Source: Bryobacterales bacterium
GTDB lineage: Bacteria; Acidobacteriota; Terriglobia; Bryobacterales; UBA6623
Length of the DNA: 64,000 bases
Reading direction: 5' to 3'
NCBI GenBank assembly: GCA_028819235.1
Contig: JAPPMC010000001.1
Location: 62,001 to 126,000, forward strand
This document shows, piece after piece, positions 8,841 through 17,648 of the stretch; position 1 is the first letter of the stretch, and the number at the start of each line of letters is the position of its first letter. The notes under the pieces were generated by a model, which saw nothing but the letters and a program-made list of their open reading frames with translations, was not told the DNA's origin and made no database searches. The translations under genes were made by a program, and so were the position numbers.

Positions 8841-10388
8841 TCAGCGCGACTGCTGGGCGGCGAGTCGAGCCTTCTCGTAAGTGCCGATGTGCCGGGGCCT
8901 CACGCCTTCCGTGGACAGGCCGTGCTTGGCCATCAATGCTTGTATCGCCAAGATCATCCGCGGGGAAGGCTTGAAGTTCCCGGGCCGATAACCCTCGGCG
9001 ATGTACAGCGGAGTCCAGCCGTGCCTGTTCGGGCGGCTCCAAAGCGAGGGGTCTGCACCGCTGTCGGCGAGCAGTTTGAGGACGGTGGGAAAGCTGCCGT
9101 AGGCAGCCCCGTGCACGACAGTCTCCCCGTTGTCGTCGACGGCGTTGATGTCGGCTCCCAGCCCGAGCAGGAGTTCGGTGGCCTCGAACGCTTCCTCTTC
9201 CGTGCCTGCCTCCTCGAGAGGGGCCGTGGTCCCCAGTCCCGCCGCTACGTGCAGCGGCGTAGTGTTTTCTACATTTGGCAGGAACGGGTCGGCCCCCAGA
9301 TCCAGCAGGACCTTCATTAGCGGAACGTCTGCCTTGTCCGCCGCAAACAGGAACGCAGTGGCGCCCTGGCGGTTGATCTTGGGCGCTTGGGGCTTGCCAG
9401 CCTTCAGTCGCGCATCGACGTCGGCGCCCATTGCCACAAGCGTCCGCACGAACTGCAGCGACGAAAGGTTGCCGGACCCTTCCGGAGCCGGGTCGCTGCC
9501 GTAGTCGCTCACCTTTGGCTTTCGGACCCAGGTGACCGTATGCAGCGGTGTGAAGCCGGTCCGTTCGTCATTCGGGTCGGCACCTGCCTCCAGCAGCATC
9601 ACGGCAAGTTCGAAGTGCCCGTTTTCGATGGCCAGCAGCAGTGGGCTCATGCCGCTGTTGGCGTGCTGGTACTGCGGGCGCTTCCTACGGTGCAGCGGTT
9701 CGTTCACGTCCACCCCTGCACGAATCAGGACTCGAACAACCTCGCTGCGGCCCTCCCGCACCGCGAACAACATCGCGTTGAAACCCGAGTCCAGCGTCCG
9801 CCGGATGTCAGCCCCCCCACGCAGCAAGGCGTCCACGACTGGGGCATGTCCTTCAGCCGCTGCCCACATGAGAGCAGTCTGGCCGTTCCGCTCCTCGGCC
9901 TCGACATCGGCCCCGGCTGCGAGAAGGGCCTCGACGGCCGGAAGCGCGCCAGCACGCGATGCCGCCATCAAAACGGTCTCGCCGCCCGCGAGTGCGGCGT
10001 CGGCGTCTGCGCCCGCATTGAGAAGGAGCCTGACCAAGTGCCCGTTGCGGTTCGTGCAGGCGAGGGCTAGGGGAGGAACGGCGTATTGATTCCTGGCGTC
10101 CGCGTCGGCCCCGGCCTCCAGCAGGACCGTTGCGGTGGCGGTGTCGTCGTGGTAGGCAGCCCAGTGCAGCGCAGTCGTGCCGTCGAACTGGGGCGCATTA
10201 GGGTCGGCTCCGGATTCGAGCATCCTCTGGACCGTCTGAAAATCGCGAGCCTCGGCCAAGTCCGCAAGAAGTGCGCGCGTTGCAGCTTGGGCACTGCTGG
10301 CGAGCACGACCGCCAGCAACGGGATCCATGCGATTTGAGCGTGTCTCAGCGCTTGTCGCTCGGGCGGAAATGGCGGCCTGCGTGCCAT
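8841..10388 (-). CDS. Secreted ankyrin-repeat protein
   Basis: A 515-residue protein. From the ATG at 10388 it has an N-terminal signal peptide (RHAQIAWIPLLAVVLASSAQA). About eleven ankyrin repeats follow from residue 45 on, with typical units such as GTTALHWAAYHDDTATATVLLEAG-like segments, GQTALMWAAAEGH and GETVVHGAAYGS. Ankyrin arrays bind proteins; the bound partner is unknown. It starts 7 bases after the stop of the DUF1552 gene, so it is probably the third gene of the DUF1592-DUF1552-ankyrin operon. That order suggests it acts with the exported cytochrome/DUF1552 pair in the periplasm. The frame extends further upstream but would overlap the DUF1552 gene, and the signal peptide supports the chosen start. 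Confidence 0.88.
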   Translation of the reverse strand: MARRPPFPPERQALRHAQIAWIPLLAVVLASSAQAATRALLADLAEARDFQTVQRMLESGADPNAPQFDGTTALHWAAYHDDTATATVLLEAGADADARNQYAVPPLALACTNRNGHLVRLLLNAGADADAALAGGETVLMAASRAGALPAVEALLAAGADVEAEERNGQTALMWAAAEGHAPVVDALLRGGADIRRTLDSGFNAMLFAVREGRSEVVRVLIRAGVDVNEPLHRRKRPQYQHANSGMSPLLLAIENGHFELAVMLLEAGADPNDERTGFTPLHTVTWVRKPKVSDYGSDPAPEGSGNLSSLQFVRTLVAMGADVDARLKAGKPQAPKINRQGATAFLFAADKADVPLMKVLLDLGADPFLPNVENTTPLHVAAGLGTTAPLEEAGTEEEAFEATELLLGLGADINAVDDNGETVVHGAAYGSFPTVLKLLADSGADPSLWSRPNRHGWTPLYIAEGYRPGNFKPSPRMILAIQALMAKHGLSTEGVRPRHIGTYEKARLAAQQSR

Positions 10389-10395
10389 GAGGTCA

Positions 10396-11739
10396 TCAAA
10401 CCGGGACTGCTTGGAACAGGTCGTCGATCTTGCCATTGCTGTCGCCAAAGGAGTCGAGCCGCACCCCGACGCGATCAAGCAGTGTCAGGTGCAGGTTCGC
10501 AAGTGGCGTGCCTTCGTCGAACCGTACGTGCCGGCCTCCTCGCACGCCACAGGATGCTCCTCCGGCGACGAGGACGGGAAGGTTGTCATGGTCGTGTGTG
10601 CTGGGATTGCCCATTCCGCTCCCGTACAGAAGAACGACGTGGTCCAACAGGGACCCGTCGCCATCCGGCGTGGCCTTGAGCTTCTCCAGGTATTCGGCAA
10701 ACAGCGAGACGTGGAACCTGTTGATCCGGGAGATCTTTTCGACCTTCTCGGGATCATTGCCGTGGTGGCTCAGAGGGTGGTGCGGATCGGGTACGCCGAC
10801 TTCGGGATAGGTGCGCCCGCTCAGCTCACGCGCAAGCTGGAACGTGATCACTCTGGTGATGTCTCCTTGGTACGCCAGCAGCTGGAGGTCGAACATCAGC
10901 CTCGCGTGGTCCCGATACGCCGCCGGCACTCCCTGCGGGCGGTCAAGGTCAGGGAGTGGGTTGTCGGCCGCAACGGCCTCGGCCCGCTGGATCTGTCGCT
11001 CGACCTCTCGAATGCTCGACAGATAGCTGTCAATGCGCCTGCGGTCCTCTTGGCCGAGCTTCCTCTTGAGGCGGGTTATGTCGTCGCGCACCCAGTCGAG
11101 CAAGCTGGCCCGCTCCCTCAGCGCCGCGCGCCGATCATCGATGCTGCCCCCTTCTCCGAAGAGCCTTTCGAACACGGTTCTCGGATGGGCCTCTGACGGC
11201 AGCGGCGTGGTCGGCGACGACCACGAGAGATTGTTCTGGTAGACGCACGCGTACCCGTTGTTGCACTGCCCCACGGTCTGGAGCAGGTCCATCGAGAGTT
11301 CGAGGGACGGGAGCTGCGAGTCCTTGCCAATCTCGCGGGCCGCGTGCTGGTCCACGGTCGTGCCCAAGTAGTAGTCCGAGCTCTCTGTGTGCTTGGCAAA
11401 CGCAGCGCTCAAGAATGCCGAGTTCGAGGTGGAGTGCGTTCCTGGGTACGCGTTCTTGAGGTCAAAGTTCGTGAACACGATCAGGTCGTCTTTAACGCTC
11501 TCCATAGGGCGGAGGATTGGGGAAAGCTCGCCGAGTCCTGGGCCGGCGCTGGGCGTCCAGCGCGAGTGGTCGCACCCCATTGGGATAAAGACGAATCCTA
11601 GGCGGGGCACGGGCTTGGCTGGCGTCTTTTCCAGCGCGGTTGCCGCAGGGATCATCGCGTCGAGGAGGGGGAGCGCTAGGCTCGCATGCATTCCCCTGAG
11701 GAACGTCCGCCGGGGCAGGGCCTTCTTCGTGATGATCAT
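10396..11739 (-). CDS. DUF1552 domain protein, Tat-exported
   Basis: 447 residues starting MIITKKALPRRTFLRGMHASLALPLL, a classical twin-arginine signal (RRTFLRG). The body is DUF1552: FIPMGCDHSRWTP, the NFDLKNAYPGTHST segment, a helix bundle rich in Arg/Glu (RLKRKLGQEDRRRIDSYL), and the C-terminal block HDHDNLPVLVAGGA with VRFDEGTPLANLHLTLLDR. DUF1552 proteins are related in use to DUF1501 (alkaline-phosphatase-like fold) and are almost always encoded beside a DUF1592-type cytochrome protein, as here. The ATG overlaps the stop of that upstream gene in an ATGA junction (11736-11739), indicating translational coupling. Biochemical function has not been established for the family; a periplasmic oxidative or hydrolytic role is an inference. 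Confidence 0.93.
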   Translation of the reverse strand: MIITKKALPRRTFLRGMHASLALPLLDAMIPAATALEKTPAKPVPRLGFVFIPMGCDHSRWTPSAGPGLGELSPILRPMESVKDDLIVFTNFDLKNAYPGTHSTSNSAFLSAAFAKHTESSDYYLGTTVDQHAAREIGKDSQLPSLELSMDLLQTVGQCNNGYACVYQNNLSWSSPTTPLPSEAHPRTVFERLFGEGGSIDDRRAALRERASLLDWVRDDITRLKRKLGQEDRRRIDSYLSSIREVERQIQRAEAVAADNPLPDLDRPQGVPAAYRDHARLMFDLQLLAYQGDITRVITFQLARELSGRTYPEVGVPDPHHPLSHHGNDPEKVEKISRINRFHVSLFAEYLEKLKATPDGDGSLLDHVVLLYGSGMGNPSTHDHDNLPVLVAGGASCGVRGGRHVRFDEGTPLANLHLTLLDRVGVRLDSFGDSNGKIDDLFQAVPV

Positions 11740-14156
11740 GTCGCCTCCCTCATGCGGAACGGTACGCTCTTCACGATACCGAGAATGAGAGTCGAAAAGC
11801 GGTACCCTTCCGGTGCAGACTCGCGAAGAACCCCGCGAATCGCCGGTGCGTCGAAGTGTTCTACGCCCCTGCCGAGCGCGAAGGTGAGGAGTTTGCGGGT
11901 GAGAGTGCCGACGAAGAGTTCGGGCCGCTCCAGAAGGGCATCCTCGAGGCCAGCGGCTCCCCGGTCCGTCGCGCCGCTTCCCGGCAGGCCTCCCGTGGCG
12001 TCGATGGGCACGCCGTTGTCATAGTCGCGCCATCTTCCGAGGGCATCGTAGTTCTCCAGGGCGAATCCGACGGGGTCAATGGTCGTATGGCAGCTGGCGC
12101 AGGCCGGGTTGTCGCGGTGGGCGCTCAGGCGCTCGCGCATCGGGAGCTTGGCGGAGACCGGATTGTCGAGTGCCGGCACGTTCGGCGGCGGAGACGGCGG
12201 CGGAGCGCCGAAGATGTTCTCCAGAATCCAAGTTCCGCGCAACACGGGGGACGTGCGGGTCGGATAGGACGTGACAGTCAGCACGCTGCCGTGCCGGAGG
12301 AGGCCTCCGCGTCGGCTTCGATCGTCGAGCTCTACCCTCCGGAACCGGGACCCGTAGATCCCCGAGATGCGATAGTGCTTTGCCAAGCGCTCGTTCAGAA
12401 ACGTGTAGTCCGCCCGGATGAGGTCAAGCACACTGCGATCCTCTCGGAGGACGCTCTCGACGAACCGCTCCGTTTCCTCTCGAAGCGCCTGGCGAAGGTT
12501 GTCGTCGAAGTCCGGAAACAGCCTCGCGTCAGGCGAGAACGACTCCAAGCTGCGGAGGTGAAGCCACTGCCCGGCAAAGTTCCGGGAAAGGTTTGACGAG
12601 CGAGGGTCAGCCAGCATTCTCAGGGCGTGCTGCTCGAGTCCCGCCGCCGTTCCGAGCTCGCCGCGCTCGGCGGCTGCCAGCAATTCGTCGTCCGGAATGC
12701 TGCTCCAGAGGAAGTGCGACAGCCGGGAAGCCAGCTCGAAACCGCTCACGGGATACGAGTCGCCTGGCTCAGTGCCATCACGCTCCAACTCGGTTCGGAA
12801 CAGGAATTCTGGGCTGACGAGTAGCGCTGCGAGCGCTCTCTCGATTCCTGCATCGAAGTCCGCGGCGTCACGGCCTTTCCGGAAGAAGGCCATCAGACCG
12901 GCTACATCCGAATCACTGACGGCCCGCCGGAATGCTCGCCGCGCGAGGGTGGCGACAATCCGGATGGCGCAGGCTTCCTCGTCGGAGGCCGCCGTCGGCC
13001 GGCAGAGAAAAACCCTGCGCCGGCTGGGAGTATCGCCCGCACCTCGGGCCTCGTAGGGCCCCGTCACCCCGACCTGGAACACGGCCGGCGCGGTGCGCGG
13101 ATGCCGGTGCATGTTGAATCGCGACTGCGTGGGCTGGCGCATCGTCTCGAGCATCGACGACTGGGTCTTTGGGAACGTGACCGCCACGTCGTGCGGACCG
13201 GCCTCGACATTAAGCCGAATCTTGAGATGCTTGTCCACTTGGGAGTGGTCGATCCGGTCCGTTGGAGGACTCACCTGGAAGGTCTGGACGCGCTCGCGAT
13301 CCAGGAGCAGGTGCACATCATGCGCCCTGCTCAGTCCCTCGATTTCCTCGTTCCGGTTCCGAGTCAGCCAGATCTGGATCTCGTACTGACCGTTCTGGGG
13401 AAACTGGAAGGCAATCGACACGCCGCCCCGCGAGCCGATCGGCAGGCCGGGGACGTGCCGCTCCTGAGTGACATCGGGCCTTACCCGGACAATTTGGGTC
13501 TGGGGCGAAGAGGCCGTGGCCCCCACCGCCAGGCGCGCAATCTTCTGGGCGGCCGAGATATACCGATCTAGGAGTGTGGGCGAGAGGTCGCCGAGATTGA
13601 CATTGTCGAATCCGTGGCCACTCTCATCGTGGGGCAGGAACGCCTCGACGTCGACGTCGACTGCGAGGAGGTCCCGAATGCTGTTTCGGTATTCTGTGCG
13701 GTTCAGGCGCCTGAGGGACTCAGTTCGCCCGGGATTCGGATTCCTCTCGGCAAGGTCGTCCAGAGATCTCTCGAGAGCCCAAAGGAACGCCTCCCGCTCC
13801 GATGTCGGGGGTTGTGGCATGCCCGCTGGCGGCATTGTGCCCGTGCGGAGCTTGTGGACGACCTGCTCCCACATAGTTGGAGCCCTGTCCACGCTCCCGA
13901 GGTCGGCGTTGTTGAGCCGGAGGCCCGCCGTTGCGTCGTCGCCGCCGTGGCAGACAACGCAGTATTGATCGAGGATCCGCCGATCCGCTTGTGCAGCTAC
14001 AGCGAATTCAGTCGCTTGGGCACGGAGGCCGTGTGCGAATCCGCCGGCAAGGCCAAAGACGAGCAGGGCCCCGAATCGCAGGCGGCGTACGGCTGTCAGC
14101 GTTCGGAACGCCGTCCGCGCGGCTGCAGCCTCAAGTCTCAATCCAGCGCCAATCAT
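11736..14156 (-). CDS. DUF1592/DUF1588/DUF1585 multi-domain protein with c-type haem motifs
   Basis: 806-residue exported protein. A hydrophobic signal near residues 28-46 is followed by CVVCH (66-70), a c-type haem site. DUF1587 follows (RRLNRTEYRNSIRDLL), then a carbohydrate-binding-like beta region, DUF1595, and DUF1592 (SPEFLFRTE, LSHFLWSSIPDDELL). DUF1588 comes next (RGGLLRHGSVLTVTSYPTRTSPV), with a second CxxCH as CASCHTTIDPVGFALE, and DUF1585 at the end (LLTFALGRGVEHFD). This is the standard architecture of the large cytochrome partner of DUF1552 proteins in Planctomycetota and Acidobacteriota. It is the first gene of a tightly coupled operon. An electron-transfer or oxidase role on complex organic substrates is commonly proposed but not shown. 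Confidence 0.93.
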   Translation of the reverse strand: MIGAGLRLEAAAARTAFRTLTAVRRLRFGALLVFGLAGGFAHGLRAQATEFAVAAQADRRILDQYCVVCHGGDDATAGLRLNNADLGSVDRAPTMWEQVVHKLRTGTMPPAGMPQPPTSEREAFLWALERSLDDLAERNPNPGRTESLRRLNRTEYRNSIRDLLAVDVDVEAFLPHDESGHGFDNVNLGDLSPTLLDRYISAAQKIARLAVGATASSPQTQIVRVRPDVTQERHVPGLPIGSRGGVSIAFQFPQNGQYEIQIWLTRNRNEEIEGLSRAHDVHLLLDRERVQTFQVSPPTDRIDHSQVDKHLKIRLNVEAGPHDVAVTFPKTQSSMLETMRQPTQSRFNMHRHPRTAPAVFQVGVTGPYEARGAGDTPSRRRVFLCRPTAASDEEACAIRIVATLARRAFRRAVSDSDVAGLMAFFRKGRDAADFDAGIERALAALLVSPEFLFRTELERDGTEPGDSYPVSGFELASRLSHFLWSSIPDDELLAAAERGELGTAAGLEQHALRMLADPRSSNLSRNFAGQWLHLRSLESFSPDARLFPDFDDNLRQALREETERFVESVLREDRSVLDLIRADYTFLNERLAKHYRISGIYGSRFRRVELDDRSRRGGLLRHGSVLTVTSYPTRTSPVLRGTWILENIFGAPPPSPPPNVPALDNPVSAKLPMRERLSAHRDNPACASCHTTIDPVGFALENYDALGRWRDYDNGVPIDATGGLPGSGATDRGAAGLEDALLERPELFVGTLTRKLLTFALGRGVEHFDAPAIRGVLRESAPEGYRFSTLILGIVKSVPFRMREAT

Positions 14157-14560
14157 TATTGCTCGTTCTGGGCGTCAGGCGTTCTCGACGGATAATGTAT
14201 CTAACGGTCGGGGCCACGGCAATCGATTCGGAGCTCAAGACTCCTACGCTGGCTACCTTGTTCGTGGGGCTCCTCCGCAACCGCCGTTGGTCTGCGGCAG
14301 CTGATTACAGCGAGGCACTAGCAGGACCCGGTACATAGATCGTCCGGCATCCGGGCTGTGAATCAACTGATGTGCCGTCGGCGCGTTCCGCGCCTGCTGG
14401 AACACTCGCAGCGGACGCCAGCCGGGGAACAGGGCCCTAGCGGGTTTGGGGATGCAGCAAGACGACCCGCCCTGGGGACTGGTACAAGCGCTGCTGGCCA
14501 TCCGGCCCGGAGGGCTCTGATTGCTAGAATGCGGGCGCTCCAAACCGAGCGAAGATTCCC
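14157..14560. other. Divergent promoter region between the DUF1592 operon and the DUF3604 gene
   Basis: About 400 bases between two divergently read genes that both encode exported proteins. It must carry promoters for both directions; I could not identify convincing -35/-10 boxes or an operator, and no gene is visible. Confidence 0.4.
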
Positions 14561-17368
14561 ATGTACCGCCGATTCCCGCGTCACATCCCGGCCGTAGTTT
14601 GCGCCCTCGCGCTGGCCCTCGGCACACCCCTGATTGCCCAAGACATCACGTCTGTACGGGTCCGCTTCGGACTTCTAGACACCGTAGAAACACACTGGGA
14701 TGGTTCAGCCTCCGTGACCGGAGGAGATCTGGTCCGCGTGTACGACTGGCGCCCAAGACCTGAGAATAGTGTCGAAGAGTCGGGTGCTTGGAGATTCTCG
14801 ACTCGCGTTGGCGTGAACTACAACTGGCGGGCGTACGAAAACCTGCCGGACCGGCCGGTGGAGCCCTACCTTTGGACTCCTGGGGTCATAGTCGAGGTCC
14901 GTGGCGGGGATGGCGCAAGGGTTCGGATCAATACGGCCCAGGGTGAGTTTGAGTTCGCAGTGGCAGACGTCAACTTGGCTGAGCCACAGGCATTCCTCAA
15001 CGGTGCGGCGGTAGTTGACTTGGTACCCACGGTAGAGAGGCTCGCCGGGGAGGGGCACGAGGATGACTTCGTATCCGTGCTTGGCGGGCCTGGCGGCCCA
15101 GTACGCGTCGCTTGGGTCGCCTTCCAGGACGGTGCGAGCGATGTCTTCACCCGCGCGATGGAGGGCGATGGCTGGGGCCCGATCGAGACAGTCAGCGAGG
15201 CCTCCGGTGACATTCACATCGTCCAAATGGGCAGGGCAGGGGACGGTACGGTTTGGTACGTCTGGGCTCAGCAGAGGAACGGCAACTTTGACCTGTACGG
15301 GCGGGCGCTGCGCGAGGGATCTTGGAATCCCACCGTGCGCCTGACCGAGGAGCCTCAGCCAGATGTCCTGCCGCGTATGGCCACGGCCACGGACGGCACG
15401 GTTTGGCTGGTGTGGCAGGGCTTCCGGGACGGCCAGTCGGACATTCTCCTCCGTCGCTTTGTGGACGGGGAATGGGCGCCGACGCAGCGAGTATCGTCAT
15501 CGGACGCAAACGACTGGGAACCGGACGTTGTAGCCGGACACGACGGCGAAGTGCACGTGGGGTGGGACAGCTACGGCGAGGGGAACTATGACGTCATGGT
15601 CCGTTCCTGGGGTGGCGATCGTTGGGACGCCGGCCCTCAGCCGGTCGCCGGGACGCCGCTCTACGAGGCGCACGTATCGCTGGCGGTAGACGGCCAGAAC
15701 CGCCTCTGGGCAGCGTGGAACGAGAGCGGCCTCAACTGGGGGAAGGACACGGGATTCCTGCTGCCGGTCGAGGGTACGCTGCTGTACGAGTACCGCTTGG
15801 TGCGCGTGGCGGTCAAGGACGGGATCGAGTGGCACATACCGGAGGGAGACATCAATTCTTCGCTGGCTCCCCACATGGACGCCCGGCACAACGACTTCCC
15901 GAGATTGGCGACGGACGGCGACGGTCGCGTATGGCTTTTCGGCCGACACCGCACGATCCGACAGCGCGACATGCCGGACGACACGCCTCTGCACCGCGCC
16001 GCCTGGACGATCTGGGGTTCCACGCTTGACGGCGGTCGATGGACTCTCCCGTATGAGATCCCGAACAGCTACGGCCGTCAGGACGTCCGCTGGGGGGTCG
16101 TGGCAGACGAAGACGGAAGCTTGGTCGCTGCCTGGCCCTCTGATGGGCGCGACTGGGAGGGATTCCTGTACCGCCACAACGACGTGTACGCGGCCCGGTT
16201 GCCCGCCCTCGGCCGCGGCGCGGCTCCCCCGGCACTTAGGATCCGGCCGGAACGCGTCGTTCTCTTCCATGACGTCGCGCCCACAGAGGCGAGGGATCTT
16301 GAGCGGGTGCGCGGTTACGAGATCAACTCGCAAGGAAAGACCTACCGGATATACCGGGGGGACACGCACCGCCACACCGAGTTCTCGATGGACGGCAACA
16401 ACGACGGTTCGCTGTTCCAGACGTACCGGTACGCCCTCGACGCGGCAAGCCTTGACTATCTCCTGGTCAGCGAGCACAACTTCAGCGGCGGGCCGGACAA
16501 TCCCTACATCAACTGGGTGTTGCAGCAGGTTGTGGACGTGTTCTCGGTGAGCGGCCGGTTCCAACCCTTCTACGGCTACGAGCGCTCCGTGCGCTATCCG
16601 GATGGCCACCGGAACATCCTGCTACCCAAGCGCGGGACACCGACCCTCCCAATCCTGCCCGAGGAGTCCAACCACGCCAGCGGGGCCGGTCGTCTCTACG
16701 AGTACTTGCGCGGTAATGGGGGAATCGCGATCTCGCATACGTCGGCGACCGGAATGGGAACGGACTGGCGCGACAACGACCCGGAGGTCGAACCGCTGGT
16801 CGAGATCTTCCAGGGAGACCGAGTTTCCGCGGAGTATGAGGGCGCACCGCTGGCCGCCCACCGGGAGCGGCCGACCATGCAAGCTGGCGGCTTCCAGCCG
16901 GCCGGCTACGTCTGGAACGCTTGGGCCAAGGGCTACAAGCTCGGTGTGCAGGTGGCGTCGGACCACCTCTCGACCCACTACTCGTATGCCTGCACCATCG
17001 CCGAGGACTTCACTCGCGAGGGCCTTCTGGACGCGATGAAACAGCGGCACAGCTACGGAGCCACGGACAATATCGTCTTGGACTACCGTCTGGAGGCAAA
17101 TGGCAGGGAGTACCTCCAAGGAGACATCCTCAAGGCCGAAGGGCCGTTCCGCCTAACGGTCAAGGTGCTTGGCACGACACGAATCCGACAGGTGGACATC
17201 ATCAAGAATCAGGAGTTCGTATACACTCGCCAGATCCTCCCGCAGGACATTGAGTTCGATTTCGAGGATGCCGAGAAGGCGGCTGGGGAGGATTACTACT
17301 ACGTGCGCGTGCAGCAGGCCGACGGGAACGTGGCTTGGTCGTCGCCAATCTGGGTGACGACGGATTAG
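14561..17368 (+). CDS. Secreted DUF3604 (PHP-like) protein with N-terminal beta-propeller repeats
   Basis: 935 residues with signal peptide MYRRFPRHIPAVVCALALALGTPLIAQ. Residues about 150-480 hold repeated blades with the pattern DGTVWxVWxxxRxGxxDxxxR, for example DGTVWYVWAQQRNGNFDLYGR-like and DGTVWLVWQGFRDGQSD. They suggest a beta-propeller for sugar or protein binding. The C-terminal third is DUF3604, related to PHP/CehA-McbA metallohydrolases. It begins YRGDTHRHTEFSMDGNNDG (HxH-type metal site), then LLVSEHNF, GYERSVRYPDGHRNIL, GGIAISHTSATGMGTDW, ending in an Ig-like segment. DUF3604 proteins are exported and poorly characterised; phosphoesterase-like chemistry is inferred from the fold. 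It has its own promoter region and no operon partner. Confidence 0.88.
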   Translation: MYRRFPRHIPAVVCALALALGTPLIAQDITSVRVRFGLLDTVETHWDGSASVTGGDLVRVYDWRPRPENSVEESGAWRFSTRVGVNYNWRAYENLPDRPVEPYLWTPGVIVEVRGGDGARVRINTAQGEFEFAVADVNLAEPQAFLNGAAVVDLVPTVERLAGEGHEDDFVSVLGGPGGPVRVAWVAFQDGASDVFTRAMEGDGWGPIETVSEASGDIHIVQMGRAGDGTVWYVWAQQRNGNFDLYGRALREGSWNPTVRLTEEPQPDVLPRMATATDGTVWLVWQGFRDGQSDILLRRFVDGEWAPTQRVSSSDANDWEPDVVAGHDGEVHVGWDSYGEGNYDVMVRSWGGDRWDAGPQPVAGTPLYEAHVSLAVDGQNRLWAAWNESGLNWGKDTGFLLPVEGTLLYEYRLVRVAVKDGIEWHIPEGDINSSLAPHMDARHNDFPRLATDGDGRVWLFGRHRTIRQRDMPDDTPLHRAAWTIWGSTLDGGRWTLPYEIPNSYGRQDVRWGVVADEDGSLVAAWPSDGRDWEGFLYRHNDVYAARLPALGRGAAPPALRIRPERVVLFHDVAPTEARDLERVRGYEINSQGKTYRIYRGDTHRHTEFSMDGNNDGSLFQTYRYALDAASLDYLLVSEHNFSGGPDNPYINWVLQQVVDVFSVSGRFQPFYGYERSVRYPDGHRNILLPKRGTPTLPILPEESNHASGAGRLYEYLRGNGGIAISHTSATGMGTDWRDNDPEVEPLVEIFQGDRVSAEYEGAPLAAHRERPTMQAGGFQPAGYVWNAWAKGYKLGVQVASDHLSTHYSYACTIAEDFTREGLLDAMKQRHSYGATDNIVLDYRLEANGREYLQGDILKAEGPFRLTVKVLGTTRIRQVDIIKNQEFVYTRQILPQDIEFDFEDAEKAAGEDYYYVRVQQADGNVAWSSPIWVTTD

Positions 17369-17648
17369 CGTTGGGTCGTGGCGTCCCGACGCCCGTCCGG
17401 TCGGTCGGGCTCGCCGCGTTCGGCCTCTTCCTGCCTTGCGAGACCTTGTCCGCCGGGAGGCGCTCGCCGACCATTTCTCGGAATGGGCACCGGCTCGCCC
17501 GACAGACGGGAATGCCGTGCGAGACTATGGGGGGCGGTGGGCCTGATGGCGCCCCGCGCCTCTGCTTCGAGATGGCAGGTCAGTGTGAGCTGCGCACGTT
17601 CGACCGCCGGAACAGCCGCATTCGGTGGCTAGTGAGGCCTCTCCCTCG

